Assembly (NCBI GenBank): GCA_051878795.1
Contig: JBJEKU010000098.1
Span: 1 to 36,031 of the forward strand
Reading direction: 5' to 3'
Length of the DNA stretch: 36,031 nt
From: W1P20-047 sp051878795
GTDB lineage: Bacteria; Actinomycetota; Coriobacteriia; Coriobacteriales; Eggerthellaceae
In this document: one piece after another, positions 7,513 to 16,113 of the stretch
Layout: the number at the start of each line of letters is the position of its first letter
Numbering within the stretch: position 1 is the first letter of the stretch
Made by a program: the position numbers and the translations under genes
The notes under the pieces: model-generated
Database searches by the model: none
What the model saw: only the letters and a program-made list of their open reading frames with translations
What the model was told of the DNA's origin: nothing

Positions 7513-9180
7513 ATGGCAAAGAAGGACTCGAATGAATATAATCTTACGCTCCTCGAATCCCTTATTGCTAACTGGGAAGATGAGACCGTCGAATTCAAAG
7601 AGGCAAGCAACGACTTCGACACCGATAAGATCGGCCGCTACGTATCAGCCTTAAGCAACGAAGCAAACCTGGCCAACGAATCATCGGCATGGCTAGTGTT
7701 CGGGGTTAAGAATAAAACGAGAAAGGTTGTCGGAACAAACTACCGAACCGACGTAAAACGTCTCGACGGTCTCAAAAAACAGATAAACGATGACACGGAC
7801 CCCAACATGTCCTTTCGTAGCATTCGAGTAGTTGAGCACCCAGATGGTCGAGTCGTAATGCTGGAAATAAATGCAGCACCAAAGGGCATACCAATTGCCT
7901 GGAAGGGTCATTGGTATGCAAGAGCAGGAGAGAATCTCACTAATCTCTCCATCGACAAGCTCGATACAATTCGGAGCCAGAGCCACCTGCTGGATTGGAC
8001 CGCTCAGATAGTTGATGATGCCGACATTTCAGACCTCTCCCAGGAAGCGATAACGGCAGCTCGAAAGGCTTTCGCTGAACGTAATTCCTCGCGTATACCC
8101 ATTGATGCGATTGACGCATGGAGTGACGACCAGTTCCTTAAGCATATCGGCCTCCTGACAAAAAGAGGAATGACACGCGCATGCTTGCTGCTTCTTGGAA
8201 AACCAGAATCAGCGTTTCTCCTCAACCCACTTTTGCCGGAATTGACCTGGAAACTCGTTGGCCAGGAATCCGCATACGAGCATTTCTCAATTCCTTTTAT
8301 TCTTACCACCACCCAGCTGTACTCACACATTCGAAATGTCAAGATACGGCTTCTGCCTCCTGATGAACTAATTCAACGTGAGGTGGAAAAATACGATCAA
8401 GGCAGCGTGCTCGAAGCCATCCATAATTGCATCGCCCACCAGGATTATTCCCAGTATTCGAGGGTTAGCATCGTAGAATATCCCGATAAGCTCGAGTTCA
8501 CCAGCGTTGGCTCGTTTTTCGAAGGTAACCCTGACGCATATGCCCTTGAAGGTCACATACCACGCCATTACCGAAACCCAACATTAGTTTCTGCCATGAC
8601 TCAGCTGAACATGATTGACCACCTTGGTTACGGAATCGAGCGAATGAACCGCTCGCAGGCGAATCGATTCCTTCCTCTTCCAGATTATGATCTCAGCAAC
8701 CCAAACGAAGTAAAGCTCACAATTTTCGGTCGTGTCGTCGACGAAGGTTACACTGCGCTCCTTATGCACAACAAAACCCTGCCATTCGAAGATGTTCTTG
8801 CACTTGACCGCATCCAGAAGGGACAGCCCATCTCTGATAGGGCATTACGGAGACTTCGAAATAAAAACCTAATCGAAGGACGAAAGCCTCATCTACGAGT
8901 AGCCGCATCAATAGCGAAAGCCATCGGAACGCAGGCGAGCTATATTCAAATTCGAGGCCAGTCCGACGAATACTGTCGAGCCCTTATCACTGACTATCTC
9001 AAAAAAAAGGGATTGGCAAGCCGCACAGAAATCGAAGCTATCGTCTTTCCGTCACTTTCAACCGAGCTCACCGAGGAGCAAAAGCGAAACAAAGTAAAGA
9101 ACCTTCTTGCCCAATTGAGGCAAAACCAGGAAGTTCATTACGAATCCGAAGAAGGCAAACGAGGTTGGCGCCTTGGATAA
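7513..9180 (+). CDS. AlbA_2 (Schlafen AAA_4) and GHKL-ATPase domain protein, RecG-like annotation class
   Basis: The ATG at 7513 follows GGAGG by five bases and gives 555 residues. The N-terminal domain (about 22-150) is an AlbA_2/Schlafen-type module, with ETVEFKEA, then GRYVSALSNEA and WLVFGVKN. The middle carries a GHKL-type ATP-binding fold: EAIHNCIAHQDYS (about 301-313) is the Asn-containing box usual in these proteins, followed by SVGSFFEGNP and GYGIERM. The C-terminus has winged-helix-like segments (DRALRRLRNKNLIEGR). Such proteins are often labelled RecG-like although they lack helicase motors. They are treated as DNA-binding regulators or effectors and are common in defence and mobile regions. 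The gene has lower GC than the backbone and precedes an orphan hsdS. The exact role is unknown. Confidence 0.82.
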   Translation: MAKKDSNEYNLTLLESLIANWEDETVEFKEASNDFDTDKIGRYVSALSNEANLANESSAWLVFGVKNKTRKVVGTNYRTDVKRLDGLKKQINDDTDPNMSFRSIRVVEHPDGRVVMLEINAAPKGIPIAWKGHWYARAGENLTNLSIDKLDTIRSQSHLLDWTAQIVDDADISDLSQEAITAARKAFAERNSSRIPIDAIDAWSDDQFLKHIGLLTKRGMTRACLLLLGKPESAFLLNPLLPELTWKLVGQESAYEHFSIPFILTTTQLYSHIRNVKIRLLPPDELIQREVEKYDQGSVLEAIHNCIAHQDYSQYSRVSIVEYPDKLEFTSVGSFFEGNPDAYALEGHIPRHYRNPTLVSAMTQLNMIDHLGYGIERMNRSQANRFLPLPDYDLSNPNEVKLTIFGRVVDEGYTALLMHNKTLPFEDVLALDRIQKGQPISDRALRRLRNKNLIEGRKPHLRVAASIAKAIGTQASYIQIRGQSDEYCRALITDYLKKKGLASRTEIEAIVFPSLSTELTEEQKRNKVKNLLAQLRQNQEVHYESEEGKRGWRLG

Positions 9181-9632
9181 CTCTTGTCGAATTTATCCGG
9201 CATAATCTGGATAAAACTGCATATTATTAGGTTGGAAATGTATAACCCCAGATGAGAAGGCTGTTGTATCATGTAATAATTATCCGAAACTATTCGGCGG
9301 TATCAGGAGAGCTAACCGAATTTCAGACACAAAGAAGCAAGACCTTACAACTTAACGCGTCGTTAACCCCCTGAAACACCCCTCATTCTACACTGAACCC
9401 CTTTCAACATTTTCAGTATTTCCACAACAGGCCTAGCGCAGGCAATCTTTTCAATTTGGTCCCCTAATCAAACAATCTAGCGTTAACTTCATAAAAAATA
9501 AGGCATGAACACAAGCCACCCCCCGAGACGAATCTCGAACTACCGAAATTGAAAAGCTATCTCGGAAAGAAGCTGTTCGCATATGCAAAACATTCTTGTG
9601 AACGTACAATCCTGAAGAACGGATTAGAGCAG
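9181..9632. other. AT-rich gap with small inverted repeats, no clear gene
   Basis: Just after the stop codon, TTTATCC (9192-9198) and GGATAAA (9209-9215) form a weak hairpin that might end the upstream transcript. Near 9353-9367 there is a short palindrome, TTAACG-CGT-CGTTAA. The rest is AT-rich without coding character. It is where the body of an hsdM gene would be expected in an intact type I locus, so it may be a deletion junction. Confidence 0.4.
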
Positions 9633-9788
9633 ATGGGAGCCGCTTTGAACAACAACCCGCATACGACCCCAACATCACATGCCGCTGCAAAGCTGGTTGC
9701 TTCGCTGCGTCCCAGTGCGGAAATCCTGGCGGAATTGGAGCAGGTCGAGGCGTCCATCGCCGAGCAGCTGGCGAAGGCGAGGGGCTAG
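9633..9788 (+). pseudogene. Short frame before hsdS, possible C-terminal remnant of hsdM
   Basis: Fifty-one residues from ATG 9633 (the frame is open back to a TTG at 9549) end two bases before the hsdS start. The C-terminal part (SLRPSAEILAELEQVEASIAEQLAKARG, about 28 residues) is a charged amphipathic helix like the tails of type I methyltransferase subunits. GC content rises towards hsdS, in contrast to the AT-rich DNA upstream. No ribosome binding site is evident and no methylase motif (NPPF, DPAxGSG) is present. I infer a truncated hsdM; it could instead be an unrelated small gene translationally coupled to hsdS. Confidence 0.4.
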
Positions 9789-9790
9789 CC

Positions 9791-11056
9791 GTGCAGCGCT
9801 ACGATGCGTACAAGGATTCCGGCGTCGAGTGGATTGGCGAGATTCCCGAGGGGTGGGAGGTTCGCGGCCTGAAAACACTTGCCGCCAATGACGTAAGAAA
9901 GGCTTCTTCCGGCAACGGTAGCTACATCGGCCTTGAAAACATCCAATCTTGGACGCAACGGCTTCTCGCAGCAACAGAAAACGATAGAGACCCTGAAGGC
10001 ATCTATTATGACGACGATTGCGTCTTGTTCGGAAAACTGAGGCCGTACCTCGCAAAAGTGCATGCCCCTTCAAGCTCCGGGGCATGCAGCTCGGAATTCC
10101 TAGTCCTGAAAAGCAAGGTTCTTTTAAGAGGTTATCTCTCGTATCTGCTCATCAATGCCAGATTCATAGATGAAGTTAATTCTTTAACGTATGGCGCGAA
10201 AATGCCCCGCGCAAACTGGGAAACGATAGGCTCCATCCCCATCCCGTTTCCATCGACAAAAGAGCAAGCCGCCATCGCCGACTACCTGGATGGGAAGACC
10301 GCACAGATAGACTCCATCGTCTCCCAAACCGAGCGCTCCATAGGGCTGTTGCGCGAGTACAGGAAATCCGTCATCTCCGAGGCCGTCACCAGGGGCCTGG
10401 ACCCCGATGCCCCCATGAAGGACTCCGGAGTCGAGTGGATCGGCGAGATCCCCGTGGGGTGGGCTTGTCTAAAGGTAAAGAATTGTTGTGACTATCGGAA
10501 TGGCCTGACCTATTCCCCTGATGATATATCTGAATCAGGGACTCGGGTGTTACGTTCGTCAAATGTTCAGGATGGAAAGCTTGCCTATGAGGATTCTGTG
10601 TTTGTTGATATGGATGTTCCAGAGAAAGCCATGGCCCACCCTGGTGATGTTCTCATTTGCTCAAGAAACGGTAGCAAATCATTAATTGGAAAAAATGCGT
10701 TAATCGATATCGAAGGTAATGCATTTGGTGCCTTTATGATGATTGCACGGCCTAGATGCAACTGCCGTTATTTCTTCTATTTGCTTAACTCGGGTGTTTT
10801 CGATTTCTATTTGCCTACATATCTCACCTCAACCGTAAATCAACTTACAGGTGGAAATTTCGGTCAAATGGTCGTTCCTTTTTCAAAAAACGAATGTGAG
10901 CAGCAGGCCATCGCCGATTACCTGGACGAGAAGACCGCTGAAATCGACTCCCTCATCGACGCCAAGCAGCGCCAGGTGGAGCTGCTGAAGGAATACCGCA
11001 AGTCCCTCATATCCGAAGCCGTCACCGGCAAGTTCAAGGTCCCCGGATTGGAGTAG
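9791..11056 (+). CDS. hsdS: Type I restriction-modification specificity subunit (orphan)
   Basis: HsdS is the DNA-recognition subunit of type I restriction-modification complexes, here 421 residues from a GTG start with GAGGGG just upstream. The two-fold architecture is clear. DSGVEWIGEIPEGW (9-22) recurs as DSGVEWIGEIPVGW (211-224). The spacer helices beginning EQAAIADYLDGKTAQIDS (about 158) recur as EQQAIADYLDEKTAEIDS (about 370), each ending in EYRKS-ISEAVT. Between them lie two target recognition domains (about 23-155 and 225-368). The second is visibly AT-rich compared with the conserved parts, as expected after domain exchange. No hsdM or hsdR lies within the window. It could serve a distant M/R pair as an alternative specificity or be a leftover of a deleted system. 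Confidence 0.93.
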   Translation: MQRYDAYKDSGVEWIGEIPEGWEVRGLKTLAANDVRKASSGNGSYIGLENIQSWTQRLLAATENDRDPEGIYYDDDCVLFGKLRPYLAKVHAPSSSGACSSEFLVLKSKVLLRGYLSYLLINARFIDEVNSLTYGAKMPRANWETIGSIPIPFPSTKEQAAIADYLDGKTAQIDSIVSQTERSIGLLREYRKSVISEAVTRGLDPDAPMKDSGVEWIGEIPVGWACLKVKNCCDYRNGLTYSPDDISESGTRVLRSSNVQDGKLAYEDSVFVDMDVPEKAMAHPGDVLICSRNGSKSLIGKNALIDIEGNAFGAFMMIARPRCNCRYFFYLLNSGVFDFYLPTYLTSTVNQLTGGNFGQMVVPFSKNECEQQAIADYLDEKTAEIDSLIDAKQRQVELLKEYRKSLISEAVTGKFKVPGLE

Positions 11057-11243
11057 CTGCAAGATCAACTGGCCCGAACGACAACGCCCGACACCCTTCG
11101 AATAGATATCCTGTCAAACCTGCTGAAGCCCAGCCAAGAGCGAGTTTCCAAGCATCCTCTTCCGGAATAAACGGGAACCGCACAGCTCAAACAGGCAACC
11201 GCAGCGCTTCAGCAAGACGGCAAACAGAACCAGTCATACGAAA

Positions 11244-11271
11244 AAGGCCCCGCTCGATTGAGCGGGGCCTT
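11244..11271 (-). terminator. Strong intrinsic terminator of groEL
   Basis: A 12-bp perfect GC-rich stem (AAGGCCCCGCTC 11244-11255 / GAGCGGGGCCTT 11260-11271) has a 4-base loop. On the minus strand it runs directly into five T, 28 bases past the groEL stop codon. It may also stop rightward transcription from hsdS. Confidence 0.92.
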
Positions 11272-11298
11272 CGGACCTTTGCGAATCGCAAGCAGGTA

Positions 11299-12942
11299 TT
11301 ACATGCGGATGTAACCCTTACGCTTTTCGGGGTCTTCGCCGGGAATGATATCCACGGGCTTCAGGATGGTGTTGGTGGTGGTCTCGGTAATCAGAACCAA
11401 GCCGGCAACGGAAGCAGCGGATTCCAGGGCGATCTTGGAAACCTTCACGGGATCCAGGATACCCATTTCGATCATGTCGCCCATCTCGCCGGTCTTGTAG
11501 TCGCGGCCGTAGCCCTTCTTGCCGGACTCCAGCAGCTTCTCCACTTCCAGGGAACCGTTGTAGCCGGAGTTCTGCGCGATGGTGAGCATGGGGGCTGCCA
11601 GCGCCTTGCGGACGATGTCCACGCCTGCCTGCTCGTTTGCGGGAACATCCAGGTCGTCCAGGGCGTCGATGGCGTTCAGCATGGCAACGCCGCCGCCAGG
11701 GACGATGCCCTGCTCCATGGCAGCCATGGTTGCGCACAGGGCGTCTTCCATGCGGGACTTCATTTCCTTCAGCTCAGCCTCGCTGGCTGCGCCGATGCGG
11801 ATGATGGCGACCTTGCCCAGCAGCTTCTGCAGGCGGTCTTCCAGCTTCTCGATGAAGACGGGGTTGACGATGCGGGCGATCTCGTTGCGCAGGTAGTTGG
11901 CGCGCTTCTCGATTTCCACAGGATCGCCGTGGCCGCCGGTGATGACGGTGGTGTCCTTGGTGACCCTGACGCGATCGCAGCCGCCAAGGAAGTCGAAGGT
12001 TAGGTCGTCCAGCGTGGGGTAGGTGTCCTTGAAGTACGGGGTTGCACCGCATGCCAGCGCGATGTCGGCGAGCAGGTTCTTGTTGTGCTCTTCGACATAG
12101 TCGGGCATCTCGGTTGCGATGGTGCGGAAGGTGCCGCGGGTGGTGTTCAGCATGATGGTATGCAGAGCCTCGCCGCGCAGGTCGTTGGAGATGATGAACA
12201 GGTCACGCTTGGACTGGACGACGCGCTCCAGCATGGGGATGATGGGACGGACGTCCTTGATCTCGTGGTCGGTGACCAGGACCAGCGGGTTTTCAAGCTC
12301 ACCGAAGTGATGCTCTTCATCGGTGATCATAGCGGGAACCACGAAGCCGCGGTCGTAGCGGATACCCTCGACGATTTCCACCTCGACGCCGAAGGAAGAG
12401 CCGTCGGCGCAGGAGATGCCGCCGGTGGAGCCTACGGCCTCGACGGCCTCTGCGATGGTGTTGCCCACGGTCTCGTCGCCAGAGGAGATGAAGGCTACCC
12501 TGGCAACCTGGTCGCGGCCTTCGATCTGCACAGCCTGGTCTTCGATGGCCTTAACCGCAGCGTCGACGGCCTTTTCCATGCCGCGGCGCAGGGGCAGTGC
12601 CTCGGCACCGGCCTCGACCAAACGCAAGCCTTCGGTAACCAGCACGTCGGCCAGCAGGGTTGCGGTGGTGGTGCCGTCACCGGCGATGTCGTTGGTCCTG
12701 ATCGCAGCCTCGCGGATAAGCAGCAGGCCCATGTTCTCGACCTGGTTTTCGGTCAAGATGCCCTTGGCAACGGTTACGCCGTCGTTGGTGAACACGGGCG
12801 TGCCGCGGCCGAACTTCTTTTCCAGGGCGACGTAGCGACCCTTGGGGCCGAGGGTGACCTTTACGGCCTCGGCCATCTTATGGATGCCGGCAGCAAGGCC
12901 CGCGCGAGCGTCATCGGAGTAAAGAATGTGCTTCGCAGTCAT
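11299..12942 (-). CDS. groEL: Chaperonin GroEL (Hsp60), divergent
   Basis: GroEL forms the tetradecameric folding chamber of the cytosol. The start at 12942 has AGAAAGGAAG upstream and gives 547 residues, the usual length. Conserved elements: KVTLGPKGR and TNDGVTVAKGI in the first 65 residues, NDIAGDGTTTATLLA (about 85-99, ATP site), EDALCATMAAMEQGIVPGGG (about residues 390-410, with the catalytic Asp) and ITETTTN. The apical domain differs from textbook GroEL (for example MPDYVEEHNKNLLADIALACG). The C-terminus ends KGYIRM without a Gly-Gly-Met tail. The gene stands alone under a CIRCE operator; no groES lies next to it, so the co-chaperonin must be encoded elsewhere. Confidence 0.95.
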   Translation of the reverse strand: MTAKHILYSDDARAGLAAGIHKMAEAVKVTLGPKGRYVALEKKFGRGTPVFTNDGVTVAKGILTENQVENMGLLLIREAAIRTNDIAGDGTTTATLLADVLVTEGLRLVEAGAEALPLRRGMEKAVDAAVKAIEDQAVQIEGRDQVARVAFISSGDETVGNTIAEAVEAVGSTGGISCADGSSFGVEVEIVEGIRYDRGFVVPAMITDEEHHFGELENPLVLVTDHEIKDVRPIIPMLERVVQSKRDLFIISNDLRGEALHTIMLNTTRGTFRTIATEMPDYVEEHNKNLLADIALACGATPYFKDTYPTLDDLTFDFLGGCDRVRVTKDTTVITGGHGDPVEIEKRANYLRNEIARIVNPVFIEKLEDRLQKLLGKVAIIRIGAASEAELKEMKSRMEDALCATMAAMEQGIVPGGGVAMLNAIDALDDLDVPANEQAGVDIVRKALAAPMLTIAQNSGYNGSLEVEKLLESGKKGYGRDYKTGEMGDMIEMGILDPVKVSKIALESAASVAGLVLITETTTNTILKPVDIIPGEDPEKRKGYIRM

Positions 12943-13019
12943 CCGAGACTTCCTTTCTGAAAACGTTGAAACAGCGCCTAGGCGCTGCAGTATTACCTGT
13001 TTCGTGAAAACCACAGGAT

Positions 13020-13025
13020 ATTATA
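13020..13025 (-). promoter_or_regulatory. -10 box of the groEL promoter
   Basis: A perfect TATAAT on the minus strand lies about 78 bases upstream of the groEL start and just downstream of the CIRCE element. The -35 region would fall inside CIRCE and is weak (TCGAAC-like), so repressor binding there would block polymerase. Confidence 0.65.
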
Positions 13026-13029
13026 CACG

Positions 13030-13056
13030 TTGGCACTGTTCGTTCGAGAGTGCTAG
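13030..13056 (-). promoter_or_regulatory. CIRCE heat-shock operator (HrcA binding site)
   Basis: Read on the minus strand, the arms are CTAGCACTC and CAGTGCCAA around a nine-base spacer. The CIRCE consensus is TTAGCACTC-N9-GAGTGCTAA, so 8/9 and 7/9 positions match with the exact spacer. It overlaps the expected -35 region of groEL, implying HrcA repression relieved by heat. Confidence 0.85.
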
Positions 13057-13272
13057 ACCAGTCTACTACGAAAGAATCAGGGGACAAGGGCAAGTATCTA
13101 AGCTGTTACCCAGCGCGCTTGCGCACAGGCGCGCATGCCTGCCCAGGGTCGGCCCACATGGTTCGAATCCGCCTGCCCACCGGCGAAAGACGACCGAGCC
13201 GCAAGGCGCATCGGGCATGCAGACCGCCCGGGAACGCATCCCGCAGGCGGCGTAGGCGGCCCTTGCCCGGTC

Positions 13273-14673
13273 CTACTTCAGGGTCACTTCCAAGCGGACG
13301 GGGTTGTGGTCGCTCTGCTGGAAACCGGCATCGATGGTCTGCACCTTGTCCAGCTGCACGTTCGCGGACAAGATGAAGCCGTCGGACACATAGAAGCGCA
13401 CATCGGGGCTTTCCAGCGGCGCGTTCAGGGAGCGTGCGGTCGCCACGGCAGGATCCATGGCGAACCGGGTCCCTTCGGGGAAGGTTCCCTCGTCGATCAC
13501 GCCGGTAGAACGCACCTGGGACACTTCCTTGCCCCAATAGCGCACGTCGGTACCGCTGAAGTTCTGGTCGAAGTCGCCACCGACGATCACGTAGTTGCCC
13601 TTATCCGACTCGCGCTTCACGAACAGCGCCAAGTCGGCCGTCTGCTTGTCCTGCACTTCCTGGGAAACGCGGTCGCTGAAGCGGACGTTGGCCACCACCA
13701 GTTCCTTCCTGCTGCCTTCCACAGGGATGCGGCTCACCAGATAGCAGGGCTCGGGCGCAATCAGGTCGCGCACCAGGGAATCGTCCTTCGGAAGCGCGAT
13801 GCGCTCGGTGGAATCCGCAGCGAAGCGGCTCGCGGTGATCATGCCCGAATCCACCTCGCCCAAGCACGGCCAGGGATAGGGTACGTACAGGACCCTGTAG
13901 TCCTGGGCGAACGCGCAGGAATAGCCGGCCGCCTCCAAGGGGTCGGAAAAGAAGGTTTCCTGATCGATCCCGAAACTGCGGCTGGAAGCCCTGTCCACTT
14001 CCTGAAGGAACACGATGTCCGCAGACTGCTCTTCGATGAGCGATTTGGCAGAGGAGATGGAAGACCGCACCGCTTCCTGGGACTGGGCACGAACGCCCTC
14101 GCCGCCGTCAGTGAAGCTGCTGGCGCTGGCGGAAAGGCCGCCGTAGCCGATGTTCCAGGTGAGCAGGCTGATCTGGCTGCCTGCCTGCACGGATTCGGCA
14201 GCGGAACCCGCCGGCTGGACCGTCTCCACGTCCCTGGGGCGGAATTCGGCGATGGCCAAGGCGCCGCCCCCGATGACCACGATGATCGCAGCGATTGCCA
14301 GCAGCGAGGCAAGGATGCGGAAGATCACGCCGAAGGGGTTGCGCTTGCGCTTATGCGCCTTCGCGCTGCGCACGGCAGGGGAGCCGTTGCTTGGGACCGC
14401 CTTCTTCCGGGACTTGGGCTTCCTGCCGTTACGCCGCACATCCGCGGTATTGACGGGACGCACGTAGGCACCCTGCGCGGGAGCCTGTTGGAACGCGGGG
14501 GCGCCCCAATCGTCCAGGTCTTCCTGCAAATCCTCCCAGGCGGGCCCTTCGGGGGAATCCTGCGTTTCTAAATCGCGAGAAAAGTCCCGGGGTTCCTTCC
14601 CTTCGGAAAGCTCCCCGGGATTCTGAGAATTCGAAGGAGCGGCGTGTGCCGCGTGCCTGGGCTTGGGTTCCAC
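13273..14673 (-). CDS. Membrane-anchored endonuclease/exonuclease/phosphatase (EEP) fold protein
   Basis: The 466-residue protein begins at a GTG three bases after the fumarase beta stop codon. Residues 1-112 are charged and disordered, and one membrane helix spans about 114-143. The rest is an EEP/DNase I-like domain, probably outside the cell. Metal and catalytic motifs are present: TWNIGYGG (172-179), FLQEVDRAS (catalytic-metal Glu), VIVGGDFDQN and the terminal QQSDHNPVRLEV. Members hydrolyse phosphodiesters in nucleic acids, phosphoinositides or sphingomyelin; the substrate cannot be read from sequence. The last gene of the malic enzyme-fumarase operon, it has no clear metabolic link to it, and co-transcription may simply be translational coupling. 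Confidence 0.85.
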   Translation of the reverse strand: MEPKPRHAAHAAPSNSQNPGELSEGKEPRDFSRDLETQDSPEGPAWEDLQEDLDDWGAPAFQQAPAQGAYVRPVNTADVRRNGRKPKSRKKAVPSNGSPAVRSAKAHKRKRNPFGVIFRILASLLAIAAIIVVIGGGALAIAEFRPRDVETVQPAGSAAESVQAGSQISLLTWNIGYGGLSASASSFTDGGEGVRAQSQEAVRSSISSAKSLIEEQSADIVFLQEVDRASSRSFGIDQETFFSDPLEAAGYSCAFAQDYRVLYVPYPWPCLGEVDSGMITASRFAADSTERIALPKDDSLVRDLIAPEPCYLVSRIPVEGSRKELVVANVRFSDRVSQEVQDKQTADLALFVKRESDKGNYVIVGGDFDQNFSGTDVRYWGKEVSQVRSTGVIDEGTFPEGTRFAMDPAVATARSLNAPLESPDVRFYVSDGFILSANVQLDKVQTIDAGFQQSDHNPVRLEVTLK

Positions 14674-14676
14674 CTG

Positions 14677-15261
14677 CTATTCCCCGTATCCGGCCTGGGC
14701 CAGATACGCCGCAGGACCTAGGTCGTAGATGCTGTTACCCCGACAGTCTATCGCAACAGTCAACGGCATGTCTTCTACGGTTAGCAAACGGATTGCCTCG
14801 GTACCCAGATCCTCGTAGCAGACCAGTTGCACGTCCTTCACGGACTGTGCCATCAGTGCGGCAATGCCGCCCACGGCGGCGAAGTACACCGCGTCGTTGC
14901 GCTTCATGGCGTCGATCACGGCCTGGCCGCGCGCACCCTTGCCGATCATGGCGCGCTGGCCGGCATCGAGCAAGCGCGGTGCGTACGGGTCCATGCGGTA
15001 GGCGGTGGTGGGTCCTACCGATCCCATGACCATGCCGGGCTTGACAGGCGCTGGGCCCGCATAGTAGATGATGGCATCGCGGATGTCGAAAGGCAGTTCC
15101 TCCCCGCGGTCCATGAGCTCGATCAGGCGGGCGTGCGCCGCATCGCGCGCCGTGTAGACCTTGCCGGTGTAGAACACCTGATCGCCCGCATTCAGCGAAC
15201 GGGCGGTTTCGGCGTCGATGGTTCCTCTGATGCGCTTGATGGTTTCGTTGGAGCAGCTCAT
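14677..15261 (-). CDS. Class I fumarate hydratase, beta subunit (C-terminal domain)
   Basis: This 194-residue protein matches the C-terminal swivelling domain of iron-sulfur class I fumarases and of the tartrate dehydratase beta subunit. Seen: GDQVFYTGKVYTARDAAHARL, IIYYAGPAP-KPGMVMGSVGPTTAYRMDPYAP and GARGQAVIDAMKRNDAVYFAAVGGIAAL. With the alpha subunit it interconverts fumarate and malate. Its ATG directly follows the alpha stop codon with no base between, so the two are translationally coupled in equal amounts. L-tartrate dehydratase is the main alternative, but the adjoining malic enzyme favours fumarase. Confidence 0.9.
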   Translation of the reverse strand: MSCSNETIKRIRGTIDAETARSLNAGDQVFYTGKVYTARDAAHARLIELMDRGEELPFDIRDAIIYYAGPAPVKPGMVMGSVGPTTAYRMDPYAPRLLDAGQRAMIGKGARGQAVIDAMKRNDAVYFAAVGGIAALMAQSVKDVQLVCYEDLGTEAIRLLTVEDMPLTVAIDCRGNSIYDLGPAAYLAQAGYGE

Positions 15262-16104
15262 CTACAACACCACGCTTTCATGCCGTGCCACATGGCAGTT
15301 GATGTTCACCGCAACGGGCAGGCAGGCGATATGCGTCGCCATCTGCTCCACGTGCACGGCAAGCGCGGTGGTCGCACCGCCGAAGCCCGCGGGACCCGTG
15401 CCTAAGCGGTTGATGGCCTCCAGCAGCTCGGCTTCCATTTCCGCATAGAAGGGGTCGGGGTTGGGCTGGCCGGTGGGACGGGTAAGCGCCTTCTTGGCCA
15501 GCTTCGCGCAGTGGTCGAAGTTGCCGCCCACGCCCACGCCCACCACGATGGGCGGGCACGGGTTGGGGCCCGCCTCGCGCACCGCCTGGAGCACGAAGTC
15601 CACAACGCCCGCACGCCCGTCGGCCGGCTTGAGCATCTTGATCTTGCTCATGTTCTCGGATCCGGCACCCTTCGGCGCCAGGGTGATCTTCAAGCTGTCG
15701 CCCGCAACCACGTCGGTATGGATGAGCGCCGGCTCGTTGGTGTTGGTGTTCACGCGGCGCAGCGGATCGGCCACCATCGACTTACGCAGGTAACCCTCGG
15801 TATAGCCGCGGCGCACGCCCTCGTTGATGGCGTCCACCAAAAGCCCGCCCTCGATGCGCACATCCTGGCCCAGTTCCACGAACACGCAGGCGGCGCCGGT
15901 GTCCTGGCACAGCGGCACTTCGTTTTCCACGCCGATTCGCAGATTCTGCAGGATGGAATCGAGCGTCGCCTGGGCAACGGGCCAAGGCTCGGTTTCGCGG
16001 GCGTGCTCGAGCGCGCACACCACGTCGTCCTGCAGGCTGCAATTGGCCTTGATGCACAGATCGCGCACCGCGTCGGCGATCTGGGAAGCTTGTACGACCT
16101 TCAT
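15262..16104 (-). CDS. Class I fumarate hydratase, alpha subunit (Fe-S domain)
   Basis: The 280-residue subunit carries the [4Fe-4S] active site of the oxygen-sensitive fumarase. Key segments: VPLCQDTGAACVFVELG, with the first cluster cysteine; NTNTNEPALIHTDVVAGDSLKITLAPKGAGSENMS; and PNPCPPIVVGVGVGGNFDHCAKLAKKAL, with further cysteines, followed by a GTGPAGFGGATTALAVHVE segment. The start is nine bases after the malic enzyme stop codon, and AAGGG overlapping that stop serves as ribosome binding site. Together with the beta subunit it replaces the single-chain FumA of enterobacteria, as is common in anaerobes. Confidence 0.92.
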   Translation of the reverse strand: MKVVQASQIADAVRDLCIKANCSLQDDVVCALEHARETEPWPVAQATLDSILQNLRIGVENEVPLCQDTGAACVFVELGQDVRIEGGLLVDAINEGVRRGYTEGYLRKSMVADPLRRVNTNTNEPALIHTDVVAGDSLKITLAPKGAGSENMSKIKMLKPADGRAGVVDFVLQAVREAGPNPCPPIVVGVGVGGNFDHCAKLAKKALTRPTGQPNPDPFYAEMEAELLEAINRLGTGPAGFGGATTALAVHVEQMATHIACLPVAVNINCHVARHESVVL

Positions 16105-16113
16105 CGCGCGCCC

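Noticed and set aside
7513..9180. ATP-dependent DNA helicase RecG.
   Set aside because: No Walker A/B helicase motor or wedge domain is present; the protein has AlbA_2 and GHKL-type segments that are often mislabelled this way.
13158..13180. GGTTCGAATCC followed by CCTGCCC looks like the T-loop and acceptor end of a tRNA.
   Set aside because: The T-stem does not pair beyond three bases, no D-arm or anticodon arm can be folded upstream, and no good 5' acceptor strand is found; at most a degenerate remnant or coincidence.
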